Source: CAWFKS01 sp963816435 (GTDB taxonomy: Bacteria; Pseudomonadota; Alphaproteobacteria; Rhizobiales; Rhizobiaceae). Taken from it: a stretch of 64,000 nt of DNA. The position numbers and the translations under genes are program-made. The first letter of the stretch is position 1. The number at the start of each line of letters is the position of its first letter. This document shows, piece by piece, positions 1 through 8,243 of the stretch. The stretch is taken from the NCBI GenBank assembly GCA_963816435.1, contig CAWFKS010000007.1:62001-126000 (forward strand), in the 5' to 3' direction. Under the pieces are notes generated by a model that searched no databases, was not told the origin of the DNA, and worked only from the letters and a program-made list of their open reading frames with translations.

Positions 1-893
1 TCAGCCGGCGGTCCCATTCGGGGTCGGGCGTCTGGCCCTCGATGATCCGGAAATAGACCTGCATCAGCGCGGCGATGACGAACGGCTCGACCAGCGCCGC
101 CTTCACCGCCCACGCGAACACCAGCGCCAGCACGAAGCTCCACCCGGCGAGCTGGCCGGGCATGGCGTAGAAGATCGCCGCGGCCGGCGCCAGCATGAAC
201 AGGAACACGACGAAGGTCAGGCCCCACATGATCACGGCCAGCCATACTGCGTTCTTCAGCATGGTGGTGCCGTTCTGCGCGTAGAGGATGACGCCCTTGC
301 GGGCGCTCTCGAACGGCTCTTCGCTGTCGGTGCGGATGTTGTAGCCGAGGATGATCTCGTCGACATAGGTGAGCGAGATGCGGATCACCGTGTTGGCGAA
401 CCGCGCCAGCCCTTCAAGGCCGGGAATCGGCAGGAACGCCGCGATGCCGCCGATCAGGCCGGTGATGACGCGGATGATGCCCTTGACCAGCTGGTCGATG
501 GCGAACAGCACGTTGGCCTCGGCGAAAGCGCGCCGTCACGACGCTGCGGGCGTAGTCGATCTGGCTCTTGCCGTCGGGAATGTCCTGCCCGTCGATGAGG
601 CGCACCATCACCGCGATGTGGCCGGCCTTGAGCACGTAGAGAATGTATTCGCGCGCCCAGTAGAGGATCGCCGAGACGAGGATGAAGCCCAGCGCGCCGC
701 CCCAGAAGGCGAAGGAGAGCGGTCCGTCGGGATCACTCGAGATGTGGCCGACGCCGAAGCCCACACCCGCGCCCGCGCCGGTGGCGAACACGTAGGCGAC
801 GGTGATGGCGAAGTAGACGACGAGGCGAAAGACGATGAAGGGCCAGGTGCGGCCCATGATGGCAAGCGTCTTGCCGATGTCGAAATCCCACAT
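1..893 (-). CDS. Multi-pass membrane protein, partial (3' end outside window)
   Basis: Translation from ATG at 893 starts MWDFDIGKTLAIMGRTWPF and gives several hydrophobic stretches, including a Gly/Ala-rich one around residues 20-50. Near position 529 an apparent extra base shifts the frame. Removing it continues the protein as AFAEANVLFAIDQLVKG and runs in frame to the window edge through more membrane segments, so at least 297 residues are encoded. I do not recognise a characterised family. The gene is the first of a minus-strand series with ribB upstream. The frame change looks like a sequence error because hydrophobic pattern and codon use continue smoothly. Confidence 0.6.
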
Positions 894-972
894 GGCTTCC
901 CCCGAATCCAGCGGCCGGGGGTGAGCATAGCATCTCGTGGCGGTGACTTCGAGCCGCCGCCGATGCGCGTCC

Positions 973-2079
973 TCAGCGTTCGAGGATTTCGGTCGACGCT
1001 ATCTTGATGCCGAAGCCTTCCAGCCCGACATAGCGGCGTTCGCGCGATGCCACGAGGTGGATCGAGCCGATGCCGAGATCGCGCAGGATCTGCGCGCCGA
1101 GGCCGACCTCGCGCCACTCGCTCTCGCGCCGCCGCGCCTCCTCGTGCGTCTCGCCCTCGCGCGCCGCGCGCCGGTCGCGCTCCTGGCGCCCGACGCCGAC
1201 CGAGCCCTCGCGCAGGTAGACGATGACGCCGCGGCCCTTCGCGCCCATCAGGCGGGTGATCTCGTGGATCTGGTCGCCGGTGCCGAACACGTCCTGCACC
1301 ACGTCCTCGGCCTGCAGCCGCACCGGCACGTCCTGGCCGTCGCGGATGTCGCCGAACACGACCGCCAGATGGTGCATGACGTCCCACGGCAGCGCGTAGA
1401 TGTGGGCCCGCGCCGCGCCGCCGGGGGTTTCGATGTCGAAACTGTCGACACGCTCGATCAGCGTCTCCTGGCGCTGGCGATAGGCGATCAGGTCGGCCAC
1501 CGAAACCTGCTTCAGCCCGTGCTCCTGGGCGAAGGCCGCGACATCGGGGCCGCGCTTCACCGTGCCGTCGTCGTTGACGAGCTCGCAGATGACGCCGACC
1601 GGCGGCAGGCCGGCGAGGCGGCAGAGATCGACGGCCGCCTCGGTGTGCCCGGAGCGCATCAGCACGCCGCCTTCGCGCGCGATCAGCGGAAAGATGTGGC
1701 CCGGACGGACGAAATCCGCCGCACCGACATTGCCGTTGGCGAGGTTCCTGACCGTCAGTGTGCGGTCCTCGGCCGAGATGCCGGTGGTGGTGCCGTGCTT
1801 GAAGTCGACGCTGACGGTGAAGGCGGTGCCGTGCGGCGCGTCATTGTCGGCGACCATCGGCGCGAGGTTCAGCCGGCGCGCATCCTCGCGGCCCATCGGC
1901 GCACACACGATGCCCGAGGTATAACGCACGATGAAGGCCATCTTTTCCGGCGTGCAGTGGGCGGCGGCGACGATCAGGTCGCCCTCGTTCTCGCGGCCGT
2001 CGTCGTCCATGACGACGACGATCTCGCCGCGCTCGAAGGCGCGGATGGCTTCGACGACTTTTTTCTGATCGTAGGGCAT
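973..2079 (-). CDS. ribB: 3,4-dihydroxy-2-butanone 4-phosphate synthase with degenerate RibA-like C-terminal domain (RibBX type)
   Basis: This 368-residue enzyme converts ribulose 5-phosphate to 3,4-dihydroxy-2-butanone 4-phosphate for riboflavin synthesis. The N-terminal half has the acidic loop DDDGRENEGD (residues 25-34) and the RSGHTEAAVDL motif. The C-terminal half aligns in layout with GTP cyclohydrolase II but lacks the zinc-binding HGECxT...LRCDCG cysteines: the corresponding stretch reads VRLQAEDVVQDVFGTG. It therefore probably has no cyclohydrolase II activity, as described for RibBX hybrids in Proteobacteria. The start ATG at 2079 gives the normal N-terminus. aroC lies upstream on the same strand, separated by a structured repeat region. 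Confidence 0.92.
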   Translation of the reverse strand: MPYDQKKVVEAIRAFERGEIVVVMDDDGRENEGDLIVAAAHCTPEKMAFIVRYTSGIVCAPMGREDARRLNLAPMVADNDAPHGTAFTVSVDFKHGTTTGISAEDRTLTVRNLANGNVGAADFVRPGHIFPLIAREGGVLMRSGHTEAAVDLCRLAGLPPVGVICELVNDDGTVKRGPDVAAFAQEHGLKQVSVADLIAYRQRQETLIERVDSFDIETPGGAARAHIYALPWDVMHHLAVVFGDIRDGQDVPVRLQAEDVVQDVFGTGDQIHEITRLMGAKGRGVIVYLREGSVGVGRQERDRRAAREGETHEEARRRESEWREVGLGAQILRDLGIGSIHLVASRERRYVGLEGFGIKIASTEILER

Positions 2080-2105
2080 GAATTCGTTCGCTTCGCGATG
2101 TTCGG

Positions 2106-2192
2106 GGCACTAAGGCAGTAGGGCAATACGGCAGTAGGAAGAGCGGGGAAGAGCGTTCGTGCAGCGACCTGCTGCCCTAATGCCTTACTGCC
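2106..2192. repeat. Tandem octamers in inverted orientation between aroC and ribB
   Basis: On the plus strand four consecutive octamers read GGCACTAA, GGCAGTAG, GGCAATAC, GGCAGTAG (2106-2137). After a 31-nt spacer, three octamers read CTGCTGCC, CTAATGCC, TTACTGCC (2169-2192), the complement of the same unit. The arms can fold into a stem of about 24 pairs with a few mismatches and wobble pairs. The right arm ends at the aroC stop codon, so an aroC transcript would carry the structure before ribB. It has no terminal U run, so it is not a standard terminator. Confidence 0.7.
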
Positions 2193-3299
2193 CTACTCAC
2201 TTCCTTTCCCCGTCTGCCCCCGGTGCCTCAGATAGTGGTCGGCGATCACGCAGGCGACCATCGCCTCGCCGATCGGCACGGCGCGGATGCCGACGCAGGG
2301 GTCGTGACGGCCCTTGGTGCGGACATCGACCTCGTGGCCGTCGACATCGACGGAGCGGCGCGGGGTGAGGATGGAAGAAGTCGGCTTTACGGCGAAGCGC
2401 GCCACCACCGGCTGGCCGGTCGAAATGCCGCCCAGCACGCCGCCCGCCTTGTTCGACAGGAACCGGGGCCGGCCGTCATTGCCGGCACGCATCTCGTCGG
2501 CGTTCTCCTCGCCGGTGATGCGGGCTGCCTCGAAGCCGTTGCCGATCTCCACGCCCTTGACCGCGTTGATCGACATCAGCGCGCCGGCGACGTCCTGGTC
2601 GAGCTTGGCGTAGATCGGTGCGCCGAGGCCTGCCGGCACGCCGTCGGCGACGATCTCGATCAGCGCCCCGACCGAGGAGCCGGCCTTGCGGATGCCGTCG
2701 AGATAGTCGGCAAAGACCGGCACCGACTCAGGGTCCGGCGTGAAGAACGGGTTTTCGGCATCGCCGACGAAATCCCAGTCCCAGCGCGAGCGGTCGATTT
2801 CCTTCTCGCCCATGGCGATCAGCGCGCCGCGCACGACGAGCCCCGGCACCACCTTGCGCGCCAGGGCGCCGGCGGCGACGCGCGCCGCCGTCTCGCGGGC
2901 CGAGGAGCGGCCGCCGCCGCGAAAGTCGCGGACGCCGTATTTGACGTCGTAGGTGTAGTCGGCGTGGCCGGGCCGGTATTGGCGGGCGATCTCGCCGTAG
3001 TCCTTCGAACGCTGGTCGACATTCTCGATCATCATCGAGACCGGGGTGCCTGTCGTCACCAGCGTCTCGCCGTCCTCGTCCTCGACGAAACCCGACAGCA
3101 CCTTCACCTGGTCCGGCTCGCGGCGCTGGGTGACGAAGCGCGAACTTCCCGGCCGCCGCCTGTCGAGCTCGCGCTGGATGTCGGCCACGGTGAAGCGGAT
3201 GCCCGGCGGGCAGCCGTCGACCACGCAGCCGAGTGCGGCACCGTGGCTTTCGCCCCAGGTGGTGACGCGAAAGAGATGGCCGAACGTGTTGTGCGACAT
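2193..3299 (-). CDS. aroC: Chorismate synthase
   Basis: This enzyme makes chorismate from 5-enolpyruvylshikimate 3-phosphate with reduced FMN, the last step of the shikimate pathway. I chose ATG at 3299, giving MSHNTFGHLFRVTTWGESHG and 368 residues, the usual family length; upstream in-frame sequence is not family-like. The family signature GESHG is at 16-20, and RGGGRSSARETA, the flavin/phosphate-binding Arg-rich motif, lies mid-protein. The frame is intact. The gene is divergent from the DUF1344 gene and precedes ribB on the same strand across the octamer repeat region. Confidence 0.95.
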   Translation of the reverse strand: MSHNTFGHLFRVTTWGESHGAALGCVVDGCPPGIRFTVADIQRELDRRRPGSSRFVTQRREPDQVKVLSGFVEDEDGETLVTTGTPVSMMIENVDQRSKDYGEIARQYRPGHADYTYDVKYGVRDFRGGGRSSARETAARVAAGALARKVVPGLVVRGALIAMGEKEIDRSRWDWDFVGDAENPFFTPDPESVPVFADYLDGIRKAGSSVGALIEIVADGVPAGLGAPIYAKLDQDVAGALMSINAVKGVEIGNGFEAARITGEENADEMRAGNDGRPRFLSNKAGGVLGGISTGQPVVARFAVKPTSSILTPRRSVDVDGHEVDVRTKGRHDPCVGIRAVPIGEAMVACVIADHYLRHRGQTGKGSE

Positions 3300-3501
3300 G
3301 TTGCAGGACTTCCGGCGGGCCTTGCGCGGACAATGCGCGGGCGGACGCCCGCTTCTATTGGCGTTTTTCGCGGTGGTCAAACCGCGCGGCCCTGCTAGTT
3401 TGCGCGTCGGCACGCTCTAGTTTCGACACAATTGGGTCGTTCTGGTTTGCCGACGAGACCGGCGCAATTGCGCCGATGTGCCCATTCGATGAGGACCTTC
3501 G

Positions 3502-3777
3502 ATGCGCAAGTTCATTTTGGCGATCGCCACCCTGTCCGTGACCACCTCAATCGCGCTCGCGGCCGACACCGAAGGGCTGATCAAGAAGATCGACCAGGAC
3601 AACTGGACGATCACGCTGGACGACGGCCAGACCTACAAGCTGCCCGCCGAAGTCGACATGTCGGCGCTGAGCGACGGCATGGACGTGGTCATCGCCTATC
3701 GCGACGCCGGCAACGGCGTGAAGCAGATCACCGACATGGTGCTGCCGGATTCGGACGACGATTCCGACAGCAACTGA
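3502..3777 (+). CDS. Small exported DUF1344 family protein
   Basis: The 91-residue product has a cleavable-looking signal peptide (MRKFILAIATLSVTTSIALAA), so the mature protein should be periplasmic. The mature part carries a short beta-rich domain with the pattern IKKIDQDNWTITLDDGQTYKLP, typical of DUF1344, a small family common in Rhizobiales. The C-terminus is acidic (DSDDDSDSN). GAGGACC lies about ten bases upstream of the ATG. Function is unknown. It is convergent with the histidine phosphatase gene, with a palindromic element between them. Confidence 0.8.
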   Translation: MRKFILAIATLSVTTSIALAADTEGLIKKIDQDNWTITLDDGQTYKLPAEVDMSALSDGMDVVIAYRDAGNGVKQITDMVLPDSDDDSDSN

Positions 3778-3780
3778 GGC

Positions 3781-3880
3781 AGAGCAACTCCAGGAAAAGT
3801 GGAACCCGGTTTTCCGTCCGGAGTTGCGCGAAAACGGGAACTTGGAGCGGTCCATCGATTCCGACAGACGATGAACCGCT
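3781..3880 (+). repeat. Palindromic dispersed element, copy A
   Basis: Two inverted repeats lie in tandem: GCAACTCC (3784-3791) with GGAGTTGC (3820-3827), enclosing GGAAAA/TTTTCC, and AGCGGTCCATCG (3846-3857) with CGATGAACCGCT (3869-3880, 11 of 12 paired). A second copy in opposite orientation lies at 26236-26338. Both sit between convergent genes. One stem position changes as a pair (C-G here, T-A in the other copy), which supports a conserved fold. A bidirectional transcript end or REP-like role is my inference. Confidence 0.75.
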
Positions 3881-3909
3881 GTAGCGACACCGATCTCGGA
3901 GCCGCCTTC

Positions 3910-4497
3910 TCACAGCCATTCCAGCCTGCCGTTTGCCAGCCGCACGACGCGGTCCTGGCGAATGTCGAGGTCGGCCGCCTCGGTCTCGTCCATACCGCCG
4001 ATCAGCCGGAACATGCAGCGGATGATGCCGCCGTGGGTGACGCATACGGTCGGCCGCTCCAGCTCGTCGAGCCACGGGCGCACGCGGCGGCTGAGCATCT
4101 CGTAGCTCTCCGCGCCGGCGCCCGGCGGCAGGAAATTCCACTTGTCGCGGTCACGCGCTGCCGACACGCCGGGCGTGCGCGCGTCGAGCTCGGCCATGGT
4201 GAAACCCTGCCATTCGCCGAAGTCGAGCTCGACCAGTCGCTTGTCGGTGCGATAGCCGTCGGCCGGCAGGCCGAGTTTTTCGCGGATGCGCTCCATCGTG
4301 TCGCGGGTGCGCGTCAGCGGGCTGGAGACATAGTCGAACGCGCCGGCATCCTCGATCAGCCCGGCGAGGCGTTCGCCGTTGCGGTCGGCCTGGGCGCGAC
4401 CGGTCGCGTTCAAATCCGTGTCGGCCTGCCCCTGCAGGCGCTGCTCGGCGTTCCAGTCGGTCTGGCCGTGCCGGACGAAATAGGTCAGCGGGTACAT
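3910..4497 (-). CDS. Histidine phosphatase family protein (phosphoglycerate mutase-like)
   Basis: The 195-residue protein begins MYPLTYFVRHGQTDWN, with the catalytic RHG (residues 9-11) of the histidine phosphatase superfamily. Later motifs include the acidic LVELDFGEWQGF and the second catalytic histidine in CVTHGGIIRCM. The size fits small broad-specificity phosphatases of the GpmB/CobC group, so the substrate cannot be named. The stop is about 20 bp from the start side of a palindromic element. It follows fabI on the same strand with a 19-bp gap, so the two are probably co-transcribed. Confidence 0.88.
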   Translation of the reverse strand: MYPLTYFVRHGQTDWNAEQRLQGQADTDLNATGRAQADRNGERLAGLIEDAGAFDYVSSPLTRTRDTMERIREKLGLPADGYRTDKRLVELDFGEWQGFTMAELDARTPGVSAARDRDKWNFLPPGAGAESYEMLSRRVRPWLDELERPTVCVTHGGIIRCMFRLIGGMDETEAADLDIRQDRVVRLANGRLEWL

Positions 4498-4516
4498 CGG
4501 CGGCCGTTGCCCGGGG

Positions 4517-5338
4517 TCAGGCGTCCTTGACGACGGAAATGTCGGGAGCGTCGACAGCCTTCATGCCGACGACGTGGTAGCCCGAATCGACGTGCAGCAC
4601 CTCGCCGGTGACGCCGCGCGACAGGTCGGACAGCAGGTAGAGCGCGGAATCGCCGACCTCCTCGGTCGTCACCGCGCGCTTCAGCGGCGAGTTGTACTCG
4701 TTCCACTTGAGGATGTAGCGGAAATCGCCGATGCCGCTTGCCGCCAGCGTCTTGATCGGGCCTGCCGACAGCGCGTTGACGCGGATGCCGCCGCCGCCGA
4801 GATCGACCGCCAGATAACGCACCGAAGCCTCGAGCGCGGCCTTGGCGACACCCATGACGTTGTAGTGCGGCATCACCTTTTCCGCGCCGTAATAGGTCAG
4901 CGTCAGGATCGAGCCGCCGTCGGTCATCAGCGGCTCGGCGCGCTTGGCGACCGCCGTAAGCGAGTAGACCGAGACGTCCATGGTGCGCAGGAAATTGTCG
5001 CGGCTGGTCTCGACATAGCGGCCGGTCAGCTCGTCCTTGTCGGAAAAGGCGATGGCGTGGACGAGGAAGTCGAGCTTGCCCCATCTGGAGGCGAGCCCGT
5101 CGAACACGGCATCGACGCTTTCGGGCGCGGTGACGTCGCAGTCGCCGGCGATCGTCGCGCCGAGTTCGGCCGCCAGCGGCTCGACGCGCTTGCGGAAGGC
5201 CTCGCCCTGGTAGGTCAGCGCGATCTCGGCGCCCTGCCCGGCCAGCGCCTTGGCGATGCCCCAGGCGATGGAGCGGTTGTTGGCGACCCCCATGATGAGG
5301 CCGCGCTTGCCTTCCATCAGTCCGCTTCCACCTGCCAT
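4517..5338 (-). CDS. fabI: Enoyl-[acyl-carrier-protein] reductase (NADH)
   Basis: FabI catalyses the last reduction in each round of fatty acid elongation. The 273-residue product begins MAGGSGLMEGKRGLIMGVAN, with the Rossmann NAD site around residues 17-29. The catalytic Tyr159 and Lys166 lie in the FabI spacing YNVMGVAK (Tyr-x6-Lys), distinguishing it from classical short-chain dehydrogenases. The frame is intact with an ATG start. It lies between the DnaJ-class gene and the histidine phosphatase gene on the same strand. Rhizobiales often carry a second FabI, so this may be one of two paralogues. Confidence 0.93.
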   Translation of the reverse strand: MAGGSGLMEGKRGLIMGVANNRSIAWGIAKALAGQGAEIALTYQGEAFRKRVEPLAAELGATIAGDCDVTAPESVDAVFDGLASRWGKLDFLVHAIAFSDKDELTGRYVETSRDNFLRTMDVSVYSLTAVAKRAEPLMTDGGSILTLTYYGAEKVMPHYNVMGVAKAALEASVRYLAVDLGGGGIRVNALSAGPIKTLAASGIGDFRYILKWNEYNSPLKRAVTTEEVGDSALYLLSDLSRGVTGEVLHVDSGYHVVGMKAVDAPDISVVKDA

Positions 5339-5444
5339 CTCGATCTCTCCGCACCTTGTTCGAGCCAGTGCCTATCGCACAGGCCCTGTTGGCCTTCAAG
5401 CTGGAGGGCGGTGGCCGGGCGGCCAGGCTGGCACGGCGGAGCGG

Positions 5445-6392
5445 TCAGCCCCGCCGCTTCTTCATCAGCGCTTCGAGCTCGTGGTCGCCTTCCGGCAGCA
5501 CGATCTGAAGGTCGGCGTAGAGATCGGCATTGCCGCCGGCCTTCACCGGCAGGCCGCGGCCCTTCAGCCGCAGCCGGCGGCCGGAGTTCGACCACGCCGG
5601 CACGGTGAGCGCGACCTTGCCGGACGGCGTCTCCACCGCCACCTTGGCGCCGAGCACGGCATCGGCCAGCGGCACCGGCAGGTCGACATGCAGGTCGCGG
5701 CCTTCGACCCGATAGCGCGGGTGCTTGCGGAACCTGATCTTGACCAGCGCGTCGCCACGGTCGCCGAACGGCGATTCCGCGCCCTGGCCCTTCAGCCGGA
5801 TGGTCTGGCCGTCCTCGAGATATTTCGGCAGCTTGACGGCGATCTTGCGCCCGTCGGGGAAGGTGGCGGTCACCTTGGAGGCGTTCATCACCTCCTCGAG
5901 GCTGACCTCCATGGTGACGTTCAGGTCGGGTGCCGGCGGCCTGCTGCGCGCCCTCGCACCGCCGCCGCGCTGCTCGGCGCCCTGGCTGAAGGCGCTGCCG
6001 AAGATCTCGGAGAAGATGTCGCCGGCGTCGCCCTCGAAGCCCGACGTGCGGTATTCGAAATGCGAGGCCCCCGGCCCGCCGCGCGAGGAGCGCCGGAAGC
6101 CGGCGAACGGATCGCCGCCGCCGCCACCACCCGCGCCGCCAAAACCTTGGCCGAAATCCTGGAAGCGCTGCTTGCCGGTGGCGTCGATCTCGCCGCGGTC
6201 GAAGGCCTTGCGCTGCTTCTCGTCGCCGAGAATCTCGTACGCCTGATTGGCTTCCGAGAAGCGCTCCTGCGCCTTCGGGTCGTCCGGGTTCTGGTCCGGA
6301 TGATATTTCTTCGCCAGCCGGCGGAAGGCCGACTTGATGTCCTTCTGCGAGGCGTCCTTGGCGACGCCCAACACGTCATATGGATCGCGCAT
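5445..6392 (-). CDS. DnaJ-class molecular chaperone (CbpA-like, no zinc finger)
   Basis: The 315-residue protein has an N-terminal J domain with HPD at residues 31-33 (YHPDQNP), which stimulates Hsp70 ATPase. A glycine-rich linker follows around 80-130 (FGGAGGGGGGDPFAGF), then two C-terminal substrate-binding beta domains (MEVSLEEVMNASKVTATFPDGRK onward in fragments). The CxxCxGxG zinc-finger repeats of canonical DnaJ are absent, so it is the CbpA/type II kind. ATG at 6392. fabI is 106 bp downstream on the same strand. Confidence 0.88.
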   Translation of the reverse strand: MRDPYDVLGVAKDASQKDIKSAFRRLAKKYHPDQNPDDPKAQERFSEANQAYEILGDEKQRKAFDRGEIDATGKQRFQDFGQGFGGAGGGGGGDPFAGFRRSSRGGPGASHFEYRTSGFEGDAGDIFSEIFGSAFSQGAEQRGGGARARSRPPAPDLNVTMEVSLEEVMNASKVTATFPDGRKIAVKLPKYLEDGQTIRLKGQGAESPFGDRGDALVKIRFRKHPRYRVEGRDLHVDLPVPLADAVLGAKVAVETPSGKVALTVPAWSNSGRRLRLKGRGLPVKAGGNADLYADLQIVLPEGDHELEALMKKRRG

Positions 6393-6502
6393 GTGTTCGG
6401 GTGCCCGTTTCAGGGATGTGGAATCTCTCGCATCCTATATGCGAACGAATAGGAAGAAATTCCAGTGCCTTCGCGCCCGAAACCGCGCCGGAATGTGCTC
6501 CG

Positions 6503-7003
6503 TCAGCGCTTTTTCAGCTCCGTCACCGTCCAGCCGGCGCCGGCGGTGCGGCAGGCCTCGCCCCGATAGGCGCCGTCGCCGGAAAAACTGTCGCGGGTGG
6601 CGCGGAAGCGGCGGCAGAAGGCCTCGTCGCCGATCACGTCCTCGACCTTCTGGATGGCGCCGGCCGAGCCGGTGTCGAGGTTCGCCCACGGCACCACGTC
6701 GTCGGGCACGCGGCTCCTGTCCCAGGCGGCGATCGTGCTGCGGATGGCGGCCATGTCGGAGGCCTCGGCACTGGTGGGAGCGCCCTGCCCGCCGCCCACC
6801 GAGGAGGTCACCAGCGAGCGGTCGACCGACAGCGAATCGAGATCGAAGCCGCCTGCGCAGCCGGAAAGCGTCGCCATCACTGCCGCGCACACGGCCGCGC
6901 GAACGCGGGCAGCCGGCCGTGGCCCAATCCGGAAAACTTGCGATTTCAGCGCCAATGGGCAATCTCCGCACTCGATTTCCACCGGAGCTTGCGAGTGCAG
7001 CAT
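6503..7003 (-). CDS. Putative lipoprotein, outer-membrane surface-antigen-like
   Basis: The reading frame contains a lipoprotein signal, ARVRAAVCAAVMATLSGCAGG, with lipobox LSGC. The mature part has about 110 residues ending AGWTVTELKKR and the pattern GDEAFCRRFRATRDS...YRGEACR, with two cysteines that could pair. This resembles the small RT0821/Lpp0805 surface-antigen group. The start is uncertain: ATG at 7003 gives a long n-region, and a GTG nearer the hydrophobic core is possible. It is divergent from pdxH, the two starts being almost back to back. Function is unknown. Confidence 0.6.
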   Translation of the reverse strand: MLHSQAPVEIECGDCPLALKSQVFRIGPRPAARVRAAVCAAVMATLSGCAGGFDLDSLSVDRSLVTSSVGGGQGAPTSAEASDMAAIRSTIAAWDRSRVPDDVVPWANLDTGSAGAIQKVEDVIGDEAFCRRFRATRDSFSGDGAYRGEACRTAGAGWTVTELKKR

Positions 7004-7004
7004 C

Positions 7005-7620
7005 ATGGCCGAGACAGGGTTAACGGAGAGTGACTTCACCGAAAGCACGGAGCCGATCAGGCTTTTCGCCGACTGGCTGGCGGAAGCCGAAAAGTCGGAG
7101 CCGAACGATCCGAACGCGGTCGCCGTGGCGACCGTCGACCCCGACGGCCTGCCCAACGTGCGCATGGTGCTTCTGAAGGGTTTCGACGAACGCGGCTTCG
7201 TCTTCTACACCAATTTCGAGAGCGGCAAGGGCGTCGAGATCCTCGCCACGATGAAGGCGGCGATGTGCTTTCACTGGAAGTCGCTGCGCCGCCAGGTTCG
7301 GCTGCGCGGCGCCGTCGAGATCGTTTCCGACGCCGAGGCCGACGCCTATTACGCCTCGCGGGCCCGCGGCAGCCGCATCGGCGCCTGGGCCTCGAAACAG
7401 TCGCGGCCGCTGGAAAGCCGGTTCGCGCTGGAAAAGTCGGTCGCCGAATACACGCTCAAATACGCCGTCGGCGACATTCCCCGCCCGCCCTACTGGTCGG
7501 GCTTCCGCATCGTGCCCAAAACCATCGAGTTCTGGGCCGACCGCCCCTTCCGCCTGCACGACCGCGTCCGCTTCGAGCGCAGCGAGGGCGGCTGGGAGAA
7601 GGCTCAGGCTCTATCCGTAG
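7005..7620 (+). CDS. pdxH: Pyridoxamine/pyridoxine 5'-phosphate oxidase (one frameshift near the end)
   Basis: PdxH oxidises pyridoxine or pyridoxamine 5'-phosphate to pyridoxal 5'-phosphate using FMN. From ATG at 7005 (MAETGLTESDFTES) the protein shows MVLLKGFDERGFVFYTNFESGKG and CFHWKSLRRQVRLRG, both FMN-site motifs, then SRIGAWASKQS. Near 7602 one extra base (AAGGCTCAGG) breaks the frame. Removing it gives the family ending RLYP and stop TAG at 7618-7620, for about 204 residues, the normal length. The break is probably a sequence error. Confidence 0.88.
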
Positions 7621-7625
7621 GGCGC

Positions 7626-7738
7626 CTATCGGCCGGCCAGTGCGCGGGCGAAGCGGGCAAGCCGCGAGCGCACGACGGATGGTTGCTCGATCTGCGGCAG
7701 ATGCCCGCATTCGGGGATGAGCTCGCCCTGAGCGGATG
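7626..7738 (-). pseudogene. Remnant of an alpha/beta hydrolase C-terminus
   Basis: Minus-strand translation ending at TAG 7626-7628 gives ELIPECGHLPQIEQPSVV followed by RSRLARFARALAGR. This matches the end of alpha/beta hydrolases, where the catalytic histidine sits in GHxPxxExP and is followed by a final helix. Upstream, between here and the SPOR-like gene, I find no sequence resembling the rest of such a protein, so only the last 35 or so codons remain. It lies immediately 3' of pdxH in convergent orientation. Resemblance over so short a span could be chance. Confidence 0.4.
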
Positions 7739-7856
7739 AACGCCGGATTTCCGCCGCCCGTCTCCCGCGCGGCGTCCGGGTTTTCTTGACTTCGCCCTTT
7801 TCGTCGCAAAACTGGACGGTAAGGGAGACGGGAATCTCGACGAGGAGACACGTTCC

Positions 7857-8243
7857 ATGAACGCATTCAGCCCACTCGACGCACGCAAACCGACGCGCTG
7901 GCGCAACTTCGCATTGGCGCTGCTGGCCTGCCTCGGCCTGGCGATTTCGTCCGCAACGGTTGCCAGTGCAGCCGGGCAGTGGTGGGTGATCGTGGGCTCG
8001 GCCAAGAACCCCGACTATGCCGACACCGCGCCGGCCAATGCGAAGGTCAACGCCGAGCTGGCGGCGTGCGGGGTTCAGGCGTTCAGCGATTTTTCCAGCA
8101 AGTGGTCCGGCTTCACGCCGGGGCTCACTGTCTCCGTGCTCGGTCCCTACCAGTCAAAGTCCACGGCCGAGACGATGCGCAATCGTATCCTGTCCTGCAT
8201 CCCGAGCGCCTATCTGAAGCAGGGCACATACGCCGGCGAGTGA
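7857..8243 (+). CDS. Exported small protein with SPOR-like domain
   Basis: The 128-residue protein has a hydrophobic segment at about 18-38 ending ATVASAA, a likely signal peptide. The remainder, GQWWVIVGSAKN...LGPYQSKSTAETMRNRI...AYLKQGTYAGE, has the beginning and end typical of SPOR-like domains (an aromatic beta strand, then GPYxsxxxA). Two cysteines (ACG and LSCIP) may form a disulphide. GACGAGGAG lies upstream of the ATG. SPOR domains usually bind denuded peptidoglycan, but I cannot assign a role. It stands alone between the hydrolase remnant and a gene-poor stretch. Confidence 0.65.
   Translation: MNAFSPLDARKPTRWRNFALALLACLGLAISSATVASAAGQWWVIVGSAKNPDYADTAPANAKVNAELAACGVQAFSDFSSKWSGFTPGLTVSVLGPYQSKSTAETMRNRILSCIPSAYLKQGTYAGE

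Noticed and set aside
937..2121. Long plus-strand frames opposite ribB, aroC and guaB
   Set aside because: They mirror the third-position G+C bias of genes on the other strand and show no family motifs, signal peptides or ribosome-binding sites.
2080..2200. FMN riboswitch before ribB
   Set aside because: The leader is made of octamer repeats, and I could not find the conserved RFN element core there.
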